Assembly (NCBI GenBank): GCA_025927515.1
Contig: JAICLG010000115.1
Location: forward strand, 1-9,023
From: Hyphomicrobium sp.
GTDB lineage: Bacteria > Pseudomonadota > Alphaproteobacteria > Rhizobiales > Hyphomicrobiaceae
DNA length: 9,023 nucleotides
Direction of reading: 5' to 3'
This document shows positions 6,169 to 9,023 of the stretch, piece after piece. The notes under the pieces were generated by a model that was given only the letters and a program-made list of their open reading frames with translations, was not told the origin of the DNA and did not search any database. The translations under genes and the position numbers were made by a program. The stretch's first letter is position 1; each line of letters opens with the position of its first letter.

Positions 6169-9023
6169 GTGTCGCCGCCATCCAAATCATCCTCCGGCAA
6201 GCCGCCCCGCCCGCGTCCATCACGCGGCAAATCGGGCAAGCCATCGCAACCGCCCGTCGAGACCGCTGCGGGAACGCCGGGCTTTGGCGAAATGGGGTCT
6301 TATTTTGCACCTGCTAGGCCGGCGGACGGTCCGGGCGGGCAGCTTCCGACTTTGCCTGCGCTGCGCCAGAGCGGGCCGCGTCCGCCCATGGGCGGCGAAA
6401 GCCTGACCGACAGCTTGACGGCGCTCCTAACCAGACCGGACGAACGATCGGAACGGGCGAAGGAGATCCTTTCACGCCAGCCGCTGATGGCATCGCATCC
6501 CATCGTTTCGGGCGGCATGCCGGTGTTCACACCGCATCGCCCGGAGCGGCCCGAAAAGAGCGAAGGCGGCATCAAATTCAAAATCGTGTCGGAATACGAA
6601 CCGAAAGGCGATCAGCCTCAGGCGATTGCCGAACTGGTCGAGGGCGTCAGAAAGCGAGAGCACAATCAGGTGCTGCTCGGCGTCACGGGCTCGGGCAAGA
6701 CTTTCACGATGGCGCACGTCATCGAGGCAACGCAACGTCCGGCGCTGATCCTCGCGCCTAACAAAACGCTGGCGGCGCAGCTCTACGGCGAGTTCAAGAG
6801 CTTCTTCCCAGAGAACGCCGTCGAGTACTTCGTATCGTATTACGACTACTACCAGCCCGAAGCCTACGTACCGCGCACGGACACCTATATCGAGAAGGAA
6901 GCGTCGATCAACGAGCAGATCGATCGCATGCGCCACGCCGCAACGCGCGCGCTTCTCGAACGCGATGATGTGATCATCGTTGCCTCGGTATCTTGCATCT
7001 ACGGTATCGGCTCGGTCGAAACCTACACCGCAATGACGTTCACGGTGCGCGTCGGCGAGCAGCTTTCACGCGACCAGTTGCTGGCCGATCTCGTCGCGCT
7101 TCACTATCGGCGGAACGATCAGAACTTCGTCCGCGGGTCGTTTCGTGCGCGCGGTGACACCGTTGAAGTCTTTCCGGCTCACTTAGAGGACCGCGCGTGG
7201 CGCTTCTCGCTTTTTGGCGACGAGATCGAGAGCATCGTCGAGTTCGATCCGCTGACCGGCGCCAAGTCCGACGAGCTGGCCTTGGTCAAGCTTTACGCCA
7301 ACTCGCACTACGTGACGCCAAAACCGACGCTTCAGCAGGCGATGAAGTCGATCAAGGCGGAGCTGAAGCAACGGCTGGACGAGTTGCATAACGGCGGCAA
7401 GCTGCTTGAAGCGCAGCGCCTCGAACAGCGCACGACGTTCGATATGGAAATGATGGAAGCGACGGGCTCGTGCGCAGGCATCGAGAACTATTCGCGTTAT
7501 CTTACCGGACGCAATCCCGGCGATCCGCCGCCGACGCTATTCGAATATCTTCCGGACAACGCCCTCGTCTTCGCGGATGAAAGCCACGTCACGGTGCCGC
7601 AAATCGGCGGCATGTTCCGCGGCGACTTCCGGCGCAAGGCGACGCTTGCAGAGTACGGCTTCCGCCTGCCGTCATGCATGGACAATCGCCCGCTCCGCTT
7701 CGAGGAATGGGACGCGATGCGGCCGCAGTCGGTTTTCGTTTCGGCGACGCCGGCAAGCTGGGAACTGGAGCAGACCGGCGGCGCATTCGCCGAGCAGGTC
7801 ATCCGGCCGACAGGACTCATCGATCCCGTCGTCGAGGTGCGCCCCGCAAAAACGCAGGTCGACGATCTGCTCGATGAAGTGCGGCAGGTTTCGCAGAAGG
7901 GCTATCGCACGCTCGTCACGGTTCTGACGAAGCGCATGGCTGAGGATCTAACCGAATACATGCACGAGAACGGCGTGCGCGTACGTTACATGCACTCCGA
8001 CATCGAGACGCTGGAACGCATCGAAATCATCCGGGACCTTCGGCTTGGTGCTTTCGACGTTCTGATTGGCATTAATCTGCTGCGCGAAGGCCTCGATATT
8101 CCCGAATGCGCGTTCGTCGCCATTCTCGATGCCGACAAGGAAGGTTTCCTGCGGTCGGAAACGTCACTCGTGCAGACGATCGGACGTGCGGCGCGCAACG
8201 TCGACGGCAAGGTCATCCTGTACGCCGACCAGATCACGGGTTCGATGGAACGGGCCATGGCCGAGACCAACCGGCGGCGCGAGAAGCAGATCGCGTGGAA
8301 CGAAGCGAACGGCATTACGCCCGAAAGCATCAAGCGCAATATCCACGATGTGATGCAGTCGGTTTACGAGCAAGATCACGTTACTGTCGACGCTGGACTC
8401 GCGGACGGCGACAGCGTGCAATCGCTGGGTCACAACCTGCAGGCGGTCATTGCCGACATGGAGCGGCGTATGCAGGAAGCCGCTGCCGACCTCGAATTCG
8501 AAACGGCGGCGCGCCTGCGCGACGAGATCAAACGGCTGCGCGATACAGAGCTTGCCATTTCGGACGATCCGCTGGCACGCCAGAGCGATGTCGAGGATAA
8601 GGCCGGAAGCTTCAAAGGTGAGCGCAAATACGGGGCGAAGGCGAACATGCCTCGATCGACGAGCCCATCGGGTTCGCGCATCCAGACGGAATACGAGCCG
8701 GTTCAGCCGAGCCATGCGCAGTCGACATCGCGCATCAAAAAGCCGTCGCTGGACGACATGGGACCGGGAACCGACCGCCCGATTCCAGCGGCGCGTGCAC
8801 CGACCATAGATAGCCGTGCGAAAGCGGGAGCTTTCGGAGAAAAAGTTGCGGGACCGCACAAGCCGACGCTTGATGAAATGGGGCCGCACGCGTCGTTGCC
8901 AGTGAAGTCCGGCGAGAAGCCGTCTCGCATTCAAATGCCGACACGGACGCGCGAATTCGACGATCCCGCGCAAAAGAAGGGCCGCCGCGGACGTCCGCGA
9001 AAAACCGGGCGCCCTGGACAGTA
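6169..9023 (+). CDS. uvrB: Excinuclease ABC subunit B (UvrB), with long N- and C-terminal extensions
   Basis: UvrB is the damage-verifying helicase-like subunit of nucleotide excision repair: UvrA loads it and it recruits UvrC. The frame runs to the right edge, where the last two bases are TA, so a stop codon probably ends one base outside; the protein is then 951 residues against 673 in E. coli. Residues 1-134 are an added Pro/Lys/Gly-rich, probably disordered extension. The core begins near 135 (IKFKIVSEYEPKGDQP). Motifs: Walker A GVTGSGKT (171-178), beta-hairpin YYDYYQPEAYVP (from 224), DESH (470-473), SATP (525-528) and motif VI QTIGRAARN (669-677). A UVR domain for UvrC contact lies at about 757-790. 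The last 150 or so residues are an extra tail with two KPxLDxMGP repeats (858-866, 898-906) and an AT-hook-like end. Long UvrB tails occur in other alphaproteobacteria. The start is uncertain: GTG 6169 is preferred for its lysine-rich N-terminus, but GTG 6139, GTG 6109 or ATG 6292 are possible, none with a good ribosome site. Confidence 0.97.
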   Translation, partial: MSPPSKSSSGKPPRPRPSRGKSGKPSQPPVETAAGTPGFGEMGSYFAPARPADGPGGQLPTLPALRQSGPRPPMGGESLTDSLTALLTRPDERSERAKEILSRQPLMASHPIVSGGMPVFTPHRPERPEKSEGGIKFKIVSEYEPKGDQPQAIAELVEGVRKREHNQVLLGVTGSGKTFTMAHVIEATQRPALILAPNKTLAAQLYGEFKSFFPENAVEYFVSYYDYYQPEAYVPRTDTYIEKEASINEQIDRMRHAATRALLERDDVIIVASVSCIYGIGSVETYTAMTFTVRVGEQLSRDQLLADLVALHYRRNDQNFVRGSFRARGDTVEVFPAHLEDRAWRFSLFGDEIESIVEFDPLTGAKSDELALVKLYANSHYVTPKPTLQQAMKSIKAELKQRLDELHNGGKLLEAQRLEQRTTFDMEMMEATGSCAGIENYSRYLTGRNPGDPPPTLFEYLPDNALVFADESHVTVPQIGGMFRGDFRRKATLAEYGFRLPSCMDNRPLRFEEWDAMRPQSVFVSATPASWELEQTGGAFAEQVIRPTGLIDPVVEVRPAKTQVDDLLDEVRQVSQKGYRTLVTVLTKRMAEDLTEYMHENGVRVRYMHSDIETLERIEIIRDLRLGAFDVLIGINLLREGLDIPECAFVAILDADKEGFLRSETSLVQTIGRAARNVDGKVILYADQITGSMERAMAETNRRREKQIAWNEANGITPESIKRNIHDVMQSVYEQDHVTVDAGLADGDSVQSLGHNLQAVIADMERRMQEAAADLEFETAARLRDEIKRLRDTELAISDDPLARQSDVEDKAGSFKGERKYGAKANMPRSTSPSGSRIQTEYEPVQPSHAQSTSRIKKPSLDDMGPGTDRPIPAARAPTIDSRAKAGAFGEKVAGPHKPTLDEMGPHASLPVKSGEKPSRIQMPTRTREFDDPAQKKGRRGRPRKTGRPGQ

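Noticed and set aside
6137..6406. ATG-started frame of 89 codons at the uvrB 5' end
   Set aside because: It is out of frame with the UvrB core, Arg/Ala-rich, and ends inside uvrB.
8164..8973. Minus-strand frame of 269 codons inside uvrB
   Set aside because: Arg-rich antisense shadow of uvrB; no recognisable domain and no promoter or ribosome-site support.
1..9023. Mobile element, CRISPR, tRNA or prophage content
   Set aside because: No transposase, integrase, repeat array, tRNA-like cloverleaf or terminal inverted repeats were seen; the composition is uniform.

Overview
The window is a GC-rich stretch of bacterial chromosome carrying housekeeping and lineage-specific genes. The gene families point to an alphaproteobacterium, probably of the order Hyphomicrobiales: a glycine-rich EF-G paralog with a DCPGS motif, an AatA-type aspartate aminotransferase, and a UvrB with long extra tails at both ends. 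A Hyphomicrobium-like organism is a guess from general resemblance. No mobile element, CRISPR array, tRNA, rRNA or prophage gene was seen.

Layout, left to right. (1) Positions 1-1508, minus strand: the first 502 codons of an elongation-factor-G-like GTPase, cut by the left edge. (2) 1509-1861: a 353-base gap without a convincing gene. (3) 1862-2119, plus: an 85-residue protein of unknown function, followed by a strong hairpin terminator at 2154-2182 between it and the converging next gene. (4) 2222-3424, minus: aspartate aminotransferase. (5) 3425-3725: a divergent intergenic region with two inverted repeats. (6) 3726-4157 and 4288-4773, plus: two small proteins of unknown function, one predicted to cross the membrane twice and one predicted to be membrane-anchored or exported. 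(7) 4813-5538, minus: a short-chain dehydrogenase/reductase. (8) 5637-5873, minus: a small secreted protein with a PsiF repeat, with its own terminator at 5587-5613. (9) 5874-6168: a divergent promoter region with inverted repeats and a possible five-codon leader ORF. (10) 6169 to the right edge, plus: uvrB, complete except for the last base of its presumed stop codon.

The genes do not form one pathway. EF-G-like protein (translation or a ribosome-linked GTPase role), AatA (amino acid metabolism) and UvrB (nucleotide excision repair) act independently, and the small secreted and membrane proteins lie between them. Nothing here looks like a new multi-gene system. The points most worth a second look are the AT-hook-like C-terminus and duplicated tail motif of UvrB, the loss of the usual catalytic histidine in the EF-G paralog, and the inverted repeats in front of three genes.
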